Assembly: GCA_910579965.1 (NCBI GenBank)
Contig: CAJTWF010000021.1
Coordinates: 1-45,083 of the forward strand
Direction of reading: 5' to 3'
DNA: 45,083 nucleotides
Source of the DNA: an uncultured Oscillospiraceae bacterium
GTDB lineage: Bacteria; Bacillota; Clostridia; Oscillospirales; Oscillospiraceae
Below are positions 16,398 to 24,323 of this stretch, piece after piece (the first letter of the stretch is position 1; each line of letters opens with the position of its first letter). The position numbers were made by a program, and so were the translations under genes. Under the pieces are notes generated by a model, which searched no databases, was not told where the DNA came from, and saw only the letters and a list, made by a program, of their open reading frames with translations.

Positions 16398-18029
16398 TTA
16401 TGCTCTCTTGCTGTTCATACTCCGCAGCGCCAGCAGCGTGCCGACAGTGAGGACCGCGCCCACTATCAGGCAGATGACGGCGTTCTGGACAAAGCCGGCC
16501 AGAATGAAGGTGACGAAGCTGACCGCCGCCACGGTGACGGCATAGGGGAGCTGGGTGGACACGTGGGTCACGTGGTCGCACTGGGCCCCGGCGGAGGCCA
16601 TGATGGTGGTGTCGCTGATGGGGGAGCAGTGGTCGCCGCACACGGCCCCGGCCAGACAGGCGGAGATGCCGATGGTCAGCAGGGTGCTGCTGGGCTCAAA
16701 GACGGAGACTACGATGGGGATCAGGATGCCGAAGGTGCCCCAGCTGGTGCCGGAGGCAAAGGCCAGCAGGCAGGCCACGATGAAGATCACCGCCGGCAGC
16801 AGGCTGTAGAGGCCCTGGGAGGCCCCCTCCATGGCGTTCTGCACGAACACGTCCGCCCCCAGCAGGTTGGTCATGTTCTTCAGGCTCACGGCCAGGGTCA
16901 GGATGGTGATGGGAGGCACCATGGCGACAAAGCCCTTGGGCACGCAGGCCATGGCCTCCTTGAAGGTAAGCACGCGGCGGGCCACCACATAGGCCACGAT
17001 CAGCACCAGGGCCACGATGCCGCCCCAGGGCAGGCCGATGAAGGCGTCTGTATTGCCGAAGGCGCCGATGAAGCTGCCGGCGTTCTCCGTGCCGCCCCAG
17101 GCGTCCACGCCGAAGAAGCCGCCCACGTAGATCATGCCCACCGTGCACAGCACGAAGAGGATGACCACGGGGATGATGAGGTCAACGACTCTTCCCTTGG
17201 GGTTGCCCTCCCCGTCGTCGCTGCCCTGGACGGCCGCCAGCTCGCCCTTCTCCCGGGCGTTCTGCTCGCACAGCTGCATGGGGCCGTAGTCGAAGCGCAT
17301 CACCGCCAGGGAGATGATGAACACAAAGGTGAGCAGGGAGTAGAAATTGTAGGGGATGGCCTGGATGAACAGCTCAATGCCGCTCACGCCGGTGTCCAGA
17401 TCCGCGGCCACGCCGGACACGGCGGCGGCCCAGGAGGACACGGGGGCGATCATGCACACCGGGGCGGCGGTGGCGTCGATGAGGTAGGCCAGCTTGGGCC
17501 GGGAGATCCGGTGGCCGTCGGTGACCGGGCGCATGACGGAGCCCACGGTGAGGCAGTTGAAGTAGTCGTCAATGAAGATCAGGATGCCCAGCACAAAGGT
17601 GGCCAGGGAGGCCCCCACCCGAGTCCTGATGTTCCGCTGGGCCCAGCGGCCGAAGGCGGCGGAGCCGCCGGAGGCGTTGACCAGGGCCACGATGATTCCC
17701 AGCAGCACCAGAAACAGGAAGATGCCCGCGTTGCCCTCAATGGCGGACACAAAGCCCTGGTTGAGCATGGTGTCCAGGGTGTCCACGGGGGCAAAGCCGC
17801 ACTGGAACAGCGCGCCCACCAGCACGCCGATGAACAGGGACGAGTAGGCCTCCTTGGTGATGAGGGCCAGGACAATGGCCACCACGGGGGGCACCAGGGC
17901 CCAGAAGGTGGCGTACATGCCGGAGACGGCGGCCTCGCCGCCGGCGGCGAAGGCGGTGAGGGTCAGGGCCAGGCAGGCCGCGCCGGCCAGAGCCAGGGTC
18001 AGGACCCTGCGGGTTCTCGGGGTTCTCAT
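16398..18029 (-). CDS. NhaC-family carrier, probable lysine transporter
   Basis: 543 residues, almost entirely membrane helices. NhaC/ion-transporter superfamily blocks include ALITKEAYSSLFIGVLVGALF, IFIDDYFNCLTVGSVMRP, FASGTSWGTFGI and GDHCSPISDTTIMASAGA. A signal-like N-terminus (residues 1-30) precedes the first core helix. By sequence alone it would be called a Na+/H+ antiporter. The leader, however, is a lysine riboswitch with an intrinsic terminator, and NhaC-type carriers under L-box control are predicted lysine importers (the LysW group of comparative-genomics work). Lysine import is therefore the better call, though not proven here. The start has AGGAGG. Confidence 0.85.
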   Translation of the reverse strand: MRTPRTRRVLTLALAGAACLALTLTAFAAGGEAAVSGMYATFWALVPPVVAIVLALITKEAYSSLFIGVLVGALFQCGFAPVDTLDTMLNQGFVSAIEGNAGIFLFLVLLGIIVALVNASGGSAAFGRWAQRNIRTRVGASLATFVLGILIFIDDYFNCLTVGSVMRPVTDGHRISRPKLAYLIDATAAPVCMIAPVSSWAAAVSGVAADLDTGVSGIELFIQAIPYNFYSLLTFVFIISLAVMRFDYGPMQLCEQNAREKGELAAVQGSDDGEGNPKGRVVDLIIPVVILFVLCTVGMIYVGGFFGVDAWGGTENAGSFIGAFGNTDAFIGLPWGGIVALVLIVAYVVARRVLTFKEAMACVPKGFVAMVPPITILTLAVSLKNMTNLLGADVFVQNAMEGASQGLYSLLPAVIFIVACLLAFASGTSWGTFGILIPIVVSVFEPSSTLLTIGISACLAGAVCGDHCSPISDTTIMASAGAQCDHVTHVSTQLPYAVTVAAVSFVTFILAGFVQNAVICLIVGAVLTVGTLLALRSMNSKRA

Positions 18030-18071
18030 TGCAATTCCTCCTAAAAAGTGAGTTTTTGCGCCCTTTGCAAG

Positions 18072-18111
18072 AAAAAGCGCGCCCAGTCATGACGCAATCA
18101 TGACCGGACGC
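18072..18111 (-). terminator. Riboswitch-controlled intrinsic terminator
   Basis: A 14-bp stem with two G-U pairs (18098-18111 with 18079-18092 on the minus strand), 5-base loop, then GC... TTTTT (18072-18076). It lies between the lysine aptamer and the NhaC start. The P1 3' arm sequence (GTCATG) recurs in this stem, which fits mutually exclusive folding. Confidence 0.88.
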
Positions 18112-18135
18112 ACACGTATACCCCCATGCACCGCC

Positions 18136-18299
18136 ATGACAGCTCTCCACGTTTCCGTGACAGTCCGCCGGATCTTATCCGTCGGCCCAGCGTCCACCCC
18201 GCCAGACAGCGGGAGCGGCGCTTCGGCGGCAGTCCCTTTCCCTCCCCCGCTGTCTGACGTCTTATGGGGAGCTACTCCTGGCGGCCGCGCCTCTATCAT
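18136..18299 (-). ncRNA. Lysine riboswitch (L-box)
   Basis: Reading the minus strand, all conserved lysine-aptamer blocks occur in order: GATAGAGGCGC, AGGAGTA, GAAAGGGACTGCCGCCGAAG, CTGGGCCGA, GGACTGTCAC and GTGGAGAGCTGTC. P1 closes by pairing 18293-18299 (ATGATAG) with 18136-18142 (CTGTCAT). An expression-platform terminator follows at 18072-18111, so lysine binding is expected to turn the carrier off. Inference from known L-box structure. Confidence 0.95.
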
Positions 18300-18346
18300 A
18301 ACCTTTGTCAAGCAAGCAAGCAAGCCAAGCTGGCTTTGACGCTCCT

Positions 18347-18374
18347 ATTATAGCGCGCTTTCCCCGTTTGTCAA
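18347..18374 (-). promoter_or_regulatory. Promoter of the lysine-riboswitch transcript
   Basis: Minus strand TTGACA (18369-18374), 16-base spacer, TATAAT (18347-18352), some 45 bases before the aptamer. Two more TTGACA hexamers lie at about 18304-18309 and 18392-18397 without a well-spaced -10. A GCTTGC tandem repeat (18311-18329) lies in the start region. Confidence 0.8.
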
Positions 18375-18480
18375 GGGAAATGGTCATATTTTGTCAAAAA
18401 AACATGCCAAAGACCCCCGGCGGAAGGGAGGCGCCTGGAAAAATTTCTCAGGATCATGGATATTTTCTTCTGATACGCCC

Positions 18481-18509
18481 TTGCTATGCGGGGCCCGGGA
18501 TGGTAAAAT
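18481..18509 (+). promoter_or_regulatory. Possible promoter of the first galactokinase gene
   Basis: TTGCTA (18481-18486), 17-base spacer, TAAAAT (18504-18509), 50 bases before the chosen start. Moderate match only. Confidence 0.42.
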
Positions 18510-18558
18510 AGGACAGGAAAAGGCACGGAAAATAAAATAACGGATGGAGGGCGACATC

Positions 18559-19842
18559 ATGAGACGAGGAGATCTGTTGCGGGAGCTGGCGTGCGGCGGT
18601 CTGCTGGAGCGGCTTGCGCCGGTCTATGGCCCGGACGCGGAAAAGGCCGCGGCCCGTCTGCGGGAGCTGACCCTGGAGTTTGCGGAGACCTTCCCCTGCG
18701 CGGACAGCGACGAGACCTGGCTCTTCTCCACGCCGGGCCGCACGGAGCTGGGCGGCAACCACACGGACCACCAGCGGGGCCGGGGCCTGGCGGGCAGCGT
18801 GAATCTGGACACCATCGCCTGCGTCGTGCCCAACGGTAGCCGCACCATCCGCATCAAGTCCCGCCACCACCGCATGGCGGAGGTGAAGCTGGACCAGCTC
18901 TCCCTCCAGGGCGCGGAGACCGGCTCCTCCCCCGCCCTGGTGCGGGGGGTGGCCGCCCGCCTGACGGAGCTGGGCCACGCCATCGGCGGCTTTGACGCCT
19001 ACACCACCACCAGCGTCCTCCGGGGCAGCGGCCTGAGCTCCTCTGCCGCCTTTGAGGTGCTGGTGTGCACCATCATGGACCACCTCTTCTGCGGCGGCCG
19101 CCTCTCCCCCGTGGGACTGGCCCAGGTGGGCCAGTACGCGGAGAACGTGTACTTCGGCAAGCCCTGCGGGCTGCTGGACCAGCTCTCCTGCGCCGCCGGC
19201 GGCGTGGTGGCCGCGGACTTCCGGGACCCCGCCGCCCCGGAGATCCGGCAGGTGCGGGTGGACCTGGACCGGGAGGGGTACGCCCTGTGCATCGTGGACA
19301 CCCACGCCAGCCACGCCGATCTCACCGAGGACTACGCCGCCATTCCCCTGGAGATGGGGCAGGTGGCGGCCTTTTTCGGCAGGACGGTGCTGGGGGAGGT
19401 CCCCTTCAGCGATTTTTCCGCCGCCATCCCCGCGCTGCGCGCCCGGTGCGGAGACCGGGCGGTGCTGCGGGCCTACCACTACTACAAGGAGGACCAGCGT
19501 GTTCTCCTCCAGCAGGAGGCCCTGGAGCGGGGGGATTTCGGGCAGTTTCTCCGCCTGGTCCGCCAGTCCGGCCGCTCCTCCTACATGTACTTACAGAATG
19601 TGTCCAACTACCGGGACAGCCGGAACCAGTGCGTGGCCGTTCTGCTGGCCGCGGCGGAGGAGCTGCTGGAGGGCGAGGGGGCCTGCCGGGTCCACGGCGG
19701 CGGCTTTGCCGGCACCATCCAGGCCTTCGTCCCCCTGCCCAGGCTGGCGGCCTTCCGGGCGGGCATGGAGGCCGTGGCCGGGAGGGGGTCCTGCCATGTG
19801 CTGTCCATCCGGGACACGGGCTCCGTTCTGCTGGTGTCCTGA
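18559..19842 (+). CDS. Galactokinase-family GHMP kinase (copy 1)
   Basis: 427 residues; the family is usually 380-430. GHMP blocks: GRTELGGNHTDHQ (Arg61-Gln72, N-terminal galactokinase signature), GSGLSSSAAFEV (ATP loop), CGLLDQLSC (catalytic Asp region) and the C-terminal CRVHGGGFAGTIQAF. The signature differs from the common GEHTDY form: Glu is replaced by Asn67. The galK next to galT shows the same change, so it is a lineage feature, not a defect. It probably phosphorylates galactose or a related sugar; with a second copy present, a different substrate is possible. The start at 18559 has GGAGG; an upstream ATG at 18544 does not. An esterase-like gene follows after 24 bases. Confidence 0.88.
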   Translation: MRRGDLLRELACGGLLERLAPVYGPDAEKAAARLRELTLEFAETFPCADSDETWLFSTPGRTELGGNHTDHQRGRGLAGSVNLDTIACVVPNGSRTIRIKSRHHRMAEVKLDQLSLQGAETGSSPALVRGVAARLTELGHAIGGFDAYTTTSVLRGSGLSSSAAFEVLVCTIMDHLFCGGRLSPVGLAQVGQYAENVYFGKPCGLLDQLSCAAGGVVAADFRDPAAPEIRQVRVDLDREGYALCIVDTHASHADLTEDYAAIPLEMGQVAAFFGRTVLGEVPFSDFSAAIPALRARCGDRAVLRAYHYYKEDQRVLLQQEALERGDFGQFLRLVRQSGRSSYMYLQNVSNYRDSRNQCVAVLLAAAEELLEGEGACRVHGGGFAGTIQAFVPLPRLAAFRAGMEAVAGRGSCHVLSIRDTGSVLLVS

Positions 19843-19866
19843 TCCCCCACTTGAAAGGAGAACGCT

Positions 19867-20718
19867 ATGCTCCATGAAACCGTCCAGCTCCTGGTCCCCG
19901 GCGCGGAGGAGCCCGCGTCCCTGGTGACATACGCCCCCGGCAACTTTCCGGAGCTGGGGTCTGACCGGCAGCGGCCTGCGGTCATCATCTGCCCCGGCGG
20001 CGGCTACCACCGCCTGTCCGCCCGGGAGGCGGAGCCGGTGGCCCTGCGCTTTGCCGGCATGGGCTACGCCGCCTTTATTCTCCGCTACCACGTGGCCCCC
20101 CAGGGCCGCTGGCCCATCCCCCAGCGGCAGCTCCTCTCCGCCATCGACTACGTGCGGGTCAACTGCGCCCGCTACCACGTGGACCCCCAGGCGGTGATCG
20201 TCATGGGCTTCTCCGCCGGCGGCCACCTGGCGGCCAGCGCCGGGGTGATGTGGAACCGGCAGGAGATCTACAAGCCCCTGCGCAAGCGCTCCTCCGCCTT
20301 CCGGCCGGACGGGGTGGTGCTGGGGTATCCGGTCATCACCAGCGGCCCCATGGCCCACCGGGACTCCATCGTCAACCTGCTGGGGGACCGGTACGACGAG
20401 CTGGCGGAGCTGGTGAGCCTGGAGAAGCGGGTCACCCGCAAGTCGCCCCCCATGTTCCTCTGGCACACGGTGGACGACACCTGCGTGCCCGTGGAGAACT
20501 CCATCCTGCTGGCCGACGCCCTCCGGGCCAAGGGGGTGGACGTGGAGCTCCACCTGTACCCCCACGGGGAGCACGGCCAGTCCCTGGCGGACCACACCGC
20601 CTACCCCCCGGGCCAGGAACGGCGGACCATGTCCGTATCCTGCGCGGTCTGGGTCCAGCGCTGCGACGCCTGGCTCCAGCAGCGGTTCGGGGAGGGGGCC
20701 CTGCCGGCGCTGGAGTGA
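19867..20718 (+). CDS. Alpha/beta hydrolase, probable carbohydrate esterase
   Basis: 283 residues, no signal peptide, so cytoplasmic. It is an alpha/beta-hydrolase fold with oxyanion segment CPGGGYHRLS, nucleophile elbow GFSAGG (Ser), acid HTVDDTCVPVENS (Asp) and base PHGEHGQS (His). The layout matches BD-FAE/acetyl-xylan-esterase-like enzymes that remove acetyl or feruloyl groups from imported oligosaccharides. Cotranscription with a galactokinase (24-base gap, site AAAGGAG) fits de-esterifying a sugar before phosphorylation. Substrate inferred from context only. Confidence 0.85.
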   Translation: MLHETVQLLVPGAEEPASLVTYAPGNFPELGSDRQRPAVIICPGGGYHRLSAREAEPVALRFAGMGYAAFILRYHVAPQGRWPIPQRQLLSAIDYVRVNCARYHVDPQAVIVMGFSAGGHLAASAGVMWNRQEIYKPLRKRSSAFRPDGVVLGYPVITSGPMAHRDSIVNLLGDRYDELAELVSLEKRVTRKSPPMFLWHTVDDTCVPVENSILLADALRAKGVDVELHLYPHGEHGQSLADHTAYPPGQERRTMSVSCAVWVQRCDAWLQQRFGEGALPALE

Positions 20719-20809
20719 GGGGCAGGGCTCCCGCACCCCATGAGCTCTCCGGCGGCTGCGGTGCGTCCGTGCGGCGAAAACGCAGCCAATTTTCCATAGA
20801 CCGCCAGCA

Positions 20810-20833
20810 TCGAGGAGCCGCCCGGCTCCTCGA
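20810..20833 (+). terminator. Terminator after the esterase gene
   Basis: An 11-bp perfect stem (TCGAGGAGCCG, 20810-20820 with 20823-20833), 2-base gap, then CGCTTCTTTT. It lies 91 bases after the stop. Confidence 0.75.
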
Positions 20834-20873
20834 CGCTTCTTTTCCGGCGGATGCTTTCACTGTGCCGTGGGCG

Positions 20874-20903
20874 TTGACACGGCGGTTTTTCATACGGTAT
20901 CTT
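20874..20903 (+). promoter_or_regulatory. Possible promoter of the recombinase gene
   Basis: TTGACA (20874-20879), 18-base spacer, TATCTT (20898-20903), 55 bases before the start. Confidence 0.5.
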
Positions 20904-20958
20904 ATCAGAAAGGCAGAATTTGGCAAATCTGTCGAAAAAAGCAAGGGAGGTACCGATT

Positions 20959-22101
20959 ATGCCCAGAAAGACCATCATGCCCAACATCGCCTACGACACC
21001 CAGCGCCGCAGCTACTACGTCACCATGCGCGCACGGCCCAGGGGCGGCGGCGCGCCGGAACGGGCCGTGCGCTGCTATCCCACCCTGGAGGAGGCCATCC
21101 AGGCCCTGGACCGCTTCAACAGCGGCCGCATCCTGGAGCAGAGCGGGGAACGGAGCCTGACCGTGGGCCAGTGGCTGACCTACTGGCTGGAGCAGGTCAT
21201 CACGCCCAGCCGCAGCGCCAGCACCATCCACGGCTACCACATGATTATCCGCAACCACCTGGCCCCGGCTCTGGGGGCGGTGCCTCTGGACAGGCTGGCC
21301 GCCCCCCAGATCCAGCGCTACCTCAACCAGAAGCAGGAGGAGGGGCTGTGCGGCAACACGGTGCGCAAGCACTACGGCCTGCTCCACAACGCCCTGGAGC
21401 ACGCCCGGCGGCAGGAGCTCCTCTCCCGCAATCCGGCCCAGTGGGTCTTTCCGCCCTCCTCCACCCATCCCACCCACCACTTCTACGACGGCAGCACCAT
21501 GTCCCGGCTCTTTGAGCTGGTCTCCGGCACCTCCCTGGAGCCGGTGGTGAAGCTGGCGGGCTACCTGGGCCTGCGCCGCAGCGAGATCTGCGCGCTGAAG
21601 TGGGGCCACGTGGACCGGGAGAACCGGGTCATCACCATCGCCGAGGCCCGCACCGCCGTCAACGGCCGCACCGTGGACAAGGGCACGAAAAACCGCTCCT
21701 CCATGCGCCGCCTTGGCTACCGGGGCCTGGCGGACATGGAGGAGCTGATGGAGCGGCTGTGGGCCCAGCGCCAGGAGGAGATGGCCCGGCTGGGGGTGTG
21801 GTACGCGGACCAGGGGTTCGTCATCTGCCACAGCGGCGGCCTCCCCTACCAGCCCGACTACCTGAGCAACCGCCTGCGGCGGGTCCTCCAGGGCGCGGAC
21901 CTGCCCTATGTCACCCTCCACGGCCTGCGCCACAGCTTCGCCAGCATCGCCCACAGCCGCAACGTGTCCCTCTTCGCCATCAGCCGGGCCCTGGGCCACA
22001 GCAGCACCAACACCACCACCAAAATCTACATGCACCTCTTTGACGAGACCCACCTCTCCGTGGTGCAGGAGGTGGGCAGGGCCATCGACGGCGCCGGATA
22101 A
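20959..22101 (+). CDS. Tyrosine-type recombinase/integrase
   Basis: 380 residues. The N-terminal arm-binding and core-binding SAM-like region (about 1-165) contains TVGQWLTYWLEQVI and TIHGYHMIIRNHLAPALG. The catalytic domain holds Arg206 (GLRRSEI), His321 and Arg324 (HGLRHSF), His347 (LGHSS) and Tyr357 (KIYMHLF), so it is intact. The start at 20959 has AAGGGAGG upstream, unlike the further upstream ATG at 20920. It belongs to the phage/ICE integrase type, but no excisionase, phage or conjugation genes adjoin it and codon use looks like the host's. It may be a remnant of a lost element or a domesticated recombinase. No att repeats could be identified by eye. Confidence 0.92.
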   Translation: MPRKTIMPNIAYDTQRRSYYVTMRARPRGGGAPERAVRCYPTLEEAIQALDRFNSGRILEQSGERSLTVGQWLTYWLEQVITPSRSASTIHGYHMIIRNHLAPALGAVPLDRLAAPQIQRYLNQKQEEGLCGNTVRKHYGLLHNALEHARRQELLSRNPAQWVFPPSSTHPTHHFYDGSTMSRLFELVSGTSLEPVVKLAGYLGLRRSEICALKWGHVDRENRVITIAEARTAVNGRTVDKGTKNRSSMRRLGYRGLADMEELMERLWAQRQEEMARLGVWYADQGFVICHSGGLPYQPDYLSNRLRRVLQGADLPYVTLHGLRHSFASIAHSRNVSLFAISRALGHSSTNTTTKIYMHLFDETHLSVVQEVGRAIDGAG

Positions 22102-22118
22102 TTTCCTGAACAAACGGC

Positions 22119-22150
22119 AGAGCCCGGCAGCGCTCATGCTGCCGGGCTCT
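22119..22150. terminator. Bidirectional terminator between recombinase and rubredoxin
   Basis: A 13-bp perfect stem (AGAGCCCGGCAGC, 22119-22131 with 22138-22150), 6-base loop, followed on plus by TTGCTTCT. It lies between convergent genes. Confidence 0.88.
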
Positions 22151-22163
22151 TTGCTTCTCTGGA

Positions 22164-22319
22164 TTACTGGGCGGAGAACTGGTCCTTGCCCACGCCGCAC
22201 AGGGGGCACTCGAAATCAGCGGGCACGTCCTCCCACTTGGTGCCGGGGGCAATGCCGTGGTCAGGATCGCCCAGGGCCTCGTCATACTCGTAGCCGCAAA
22301 CATCGCAGACATATTTCAT
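22164..22319 (-). CDS. Rubredoxin
   Basis: 51 residues: a one-iron electron carrier of anaerobes. The four iron ligands are at Cys5 and Cys8 (CDVCGY) and Cys38 and Cys41 (CPLCG). The aromatic/Pro core is also present (YEYDEALGDPDHGIAPGTKWEDVP in two adjoining pieces). It reads cleanly from an ATG with AAAGGAG upstream to TAA. Rubredoxins deliver electrons to superoxide reductase, rubrerythrin or flavodiiron proteins in oxygen defence; none of these partners is adjacent. A TATACT -10-like box lies at 22375-22380 (minus strand). Confidence 0.96.
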   Translation of the reverse strand: MKYVCDVCGYEYDEALGDPDHGIAPGTKWEDVPADFECPLCGVGKDQFSAQ

Positions 22320-22436
22320 GGTAGTTTTGCTCCTTTCTTTTCTGTGGCCGGGACAGTCATGCTGCCGTTATCCTAGTATACCCTATTTCCTTCAAATAAA
22401 CTGTTGCAATTCCTACAATTTCCAAAAGAATCCCCG

Positions 22437-24323
22437 TCAGCTCAGCTCCGCCTGTCCGGTGTAGAGCTGGTAGTACTTCCCACCCTGGGCGATGAGATCG
22501 TCGTGGTCCCCCCGCTCGATGATCTCCCCCTGCTCCAGGACCATGATGGCCTTGGCGTTGCGCACGGTGGACAGGCGGTGGGCGATGACGAACACGGTCC
22601 GGTCCGCCATCAGATGGTCCATGCCCGCCTCGATGAGCTTCTCCGTGCGGGTGTCAATGGAGCTGGTGGCCTCGTCCAGGATCAGCACCGGCGGGTCCGC
22701 CACCGCCGCCCGGGCGATGGCCAGCAGCTGCCGCTCCCCCTGGCTCAGGCTGCCGCCGTCGTCGGTGATCCAGGTGTTGTAGCCCTCCGGCAGGTGGCGG
22801 ATAAAGACGTCCGCGTTGGCCAGCCGGGCCGCCGCCTCCACCTCCTGGTCCGTGGCGTCCAGCTTGCCGTAGCGGATGTTGTCGGCAATGGTGCCGGTGA
22901 AGAGGTGGGTGTCCTGGAGGACGACGCCCAGGGACCGGCGCAGGCTCTCCTTGCTGATGTCCCGCACGTTGATGCCGTCGTAGGTGATGAGGCCGCCGCC
23001 GATCTCGTAGAAGCGGTTGATGAGGTTGGTGATGGTGGTCTTGCCCGCGCCGGTGGAGCCCACAAAGGCGATCTTCTGGCCGGGCTTGGCGTAGAGGCTG
23101 ATACCGTTGAGGATGGTCTTCTCCGGCGTGTAGCCGAACACCACGTCCTGGAACCGCACGTCCCCTGCCAGGGGGACCAGCTCTCCGTCCGGCCGCTTCC
23201 AGGCCCAGCCGTCGCTGCGGCCGGACGCCTCGGTCAGCTCACCGCCGGGACCCCGGCTGACGTGGACCAGGGTGGTCTGGCCCTGGTCCGGCTCCGGGGC
23301 GGTCTCCATCACCTCAAAGACCCGCTCCGCGCCGGCAATGGCCGCCAGGAGGTTGTTCACCTGCTGGCTCATCTGGCCGATGGGCTGGCTGACCTGCCGG
23401 GTGTACTGGAGGTACACCACCAGGGAGCCCAGATCCAGGCCCATGGCGATGGACAGCAGCGCGCCCACGCAGCAGGTGAGGGCGTAGTTGATGTGGCTGA
23501 TGTTGCCCATGGCGGGCATCATGGCCCCGGCAAAGGACTGGGCGCTGACGGCGCTGCGGCGGTAGGCCTCGTTGCGCCGGGTGAAGCCCTCCCGGGCTTT
23601 TTTCTCGTGGTTGAAGACCTTGACCACCTTCTGGCCCTCAATCATCTCCTCGATATATCCGTTGATCTCCCCCAGGTCCCGCTGCTGGGCCATGAAGTAC
23701 CGGCGGGACCGCTTGCCCACGGTCATCACCACCGCCAGCATCAGCCCCAGGGAGAACACCGTCACCAGAAACAGCAGGGGGCTCAGGTACAGCATCACGC
23801 CCACTACGCCCAGGAAGGTGAGGGCCCCGGAGCAGAGGGAGACGAGGCCGTTGTTGAGGATCTCGGTGATGGTCTCCACGTCGTTGGTGTAGCGGCTCAT
23901 GAGCTCGCCGTGGGTGTGGGCGTCAAAGTAGCTCAGGGGCAGGCGCTGCATCCTGGCGAACAGGTCCCTGCGGATGGCGTGGGTGGTCCGCTGGGACACG
24001 TGGACCATGATCCGGGCGTAGGTGAAGCTGAGCAGGGCCGCGCAGGTATACACGCCCGCCAGCAGGGCCAGCATCTGCGCCAGCCGGGGGTAGTCCCCGG
24101 GGACGATGCACTCGTTAATCAGGGGCTTGAGCAGGTAGGACCCGCCCACGGTGCAGCCCACGTTGAGCACCAGACACACCGCCACAACTCCCAGCAGCCA
24201 CTTGGACCGGCCCACATACCGCAGCAGGGTGGAGACGGTCTTTCCCATGTTCTTCGGCTTCTGGAAGCCGCCCCGGGGCCCGCCGTGGGGGCCGTGGGGT
24301 CCTCCTCTTTTCATCTCAGCCAT
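22437..24323 (-). CDS. ABC exporter half-transporter, catalytic-site subunit
   Basis: 628 residues: a His/Gly-rich N-terminus (GGPHGPHGGPRGG), a six-helix exporter domain to about residue 350, an unusual ~45-residue insert, then the ATPase. Walker A is GSTGAGKTT (about residue 421) and Walker B LILDEATSS has the catalytic Glu. The switch is IAHR with His. The signature, however, reads LSQGE instead of LSGGQ. With the partner subunit this gives one competent and one degenerate ATP site, as in TM287/288-type heterodimers. It overlaps the partner gene by 8 bases. Role: export of a drug, lipid or peptide; substrate unknown. Confidence 0.93.
   Translation of the reverse strand: MAEMKRGGPHGPHGGPRGGFQKPKNMGKTVSTLLRYVGRSKWLLGVVAVCLVLNVGCTVGGSYLLKPLINECIVPGDYPRLAQMLALLAGVYTCAALLSFTYARIMVHVSQRTTHAIRRDLFARMQRLPLSYFDAHTHGELMSRYTNDVETITEILNNGLVSLCSGALTFLGVVGVMLYLSPLLFLVTVFSLGLMLAVVMTVGKRSRRYFMAQQRDLGEINGYIEEMIEGQKVVKVFNHEKKAREGFTRRNEAYRRSAVSAQSFAGAMMPAMGNISHINYALTCCVGALLSIAMGLDLGSLVVYLQYTRQVSQPIGQMSQQVNNLLAAIAGAERVFEVMETAPEPDQGQTTLVHVSRGPGGELTEASGRSDGWAWKRPDGELVPLAGDVRFQDVVFGYTPEKTILNGISLYAKPGQKIAFVGSTGAGKTTITNLINRFYEIGGGLITYDGINVRDISKESLRRSLGVVLQDTHLFTGTIADNIRYGKLDATDQEVEAAARLANADVFIRHLPEGYNTWITDDGGSLSQGERQLLAIARAAVADPPVLILDEATSSIDTRTEKLIEAGMDHLMADRTVFVIAHRLSTVRNAKAIMVLEQGEIIERGDHDDLIAQGGKYYQLYTGQAELS

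Noticed and set aside
16296..18044. 582-residue plus-strand ORF opposite the NhaC-family gene
   Set aside because: His/Gly/Asp-rich shadow of a membrane-protein gene; the true gene is on the minus strand with riboswitch and AGGAGG.
18392..18397. Additional TTGACA hexamer as a second riboswitch promoter
   Set aside because: No -10 box lies at 16-18 bases from it; the pair at 18347-18374 is properly spaced.
20959..22101. Prophage or integrative element around the recombinase
   Set aside because: Both neighbours are ordinary metabolic genes with own terminators, and no phage, replication or conjugation genes are in reach.
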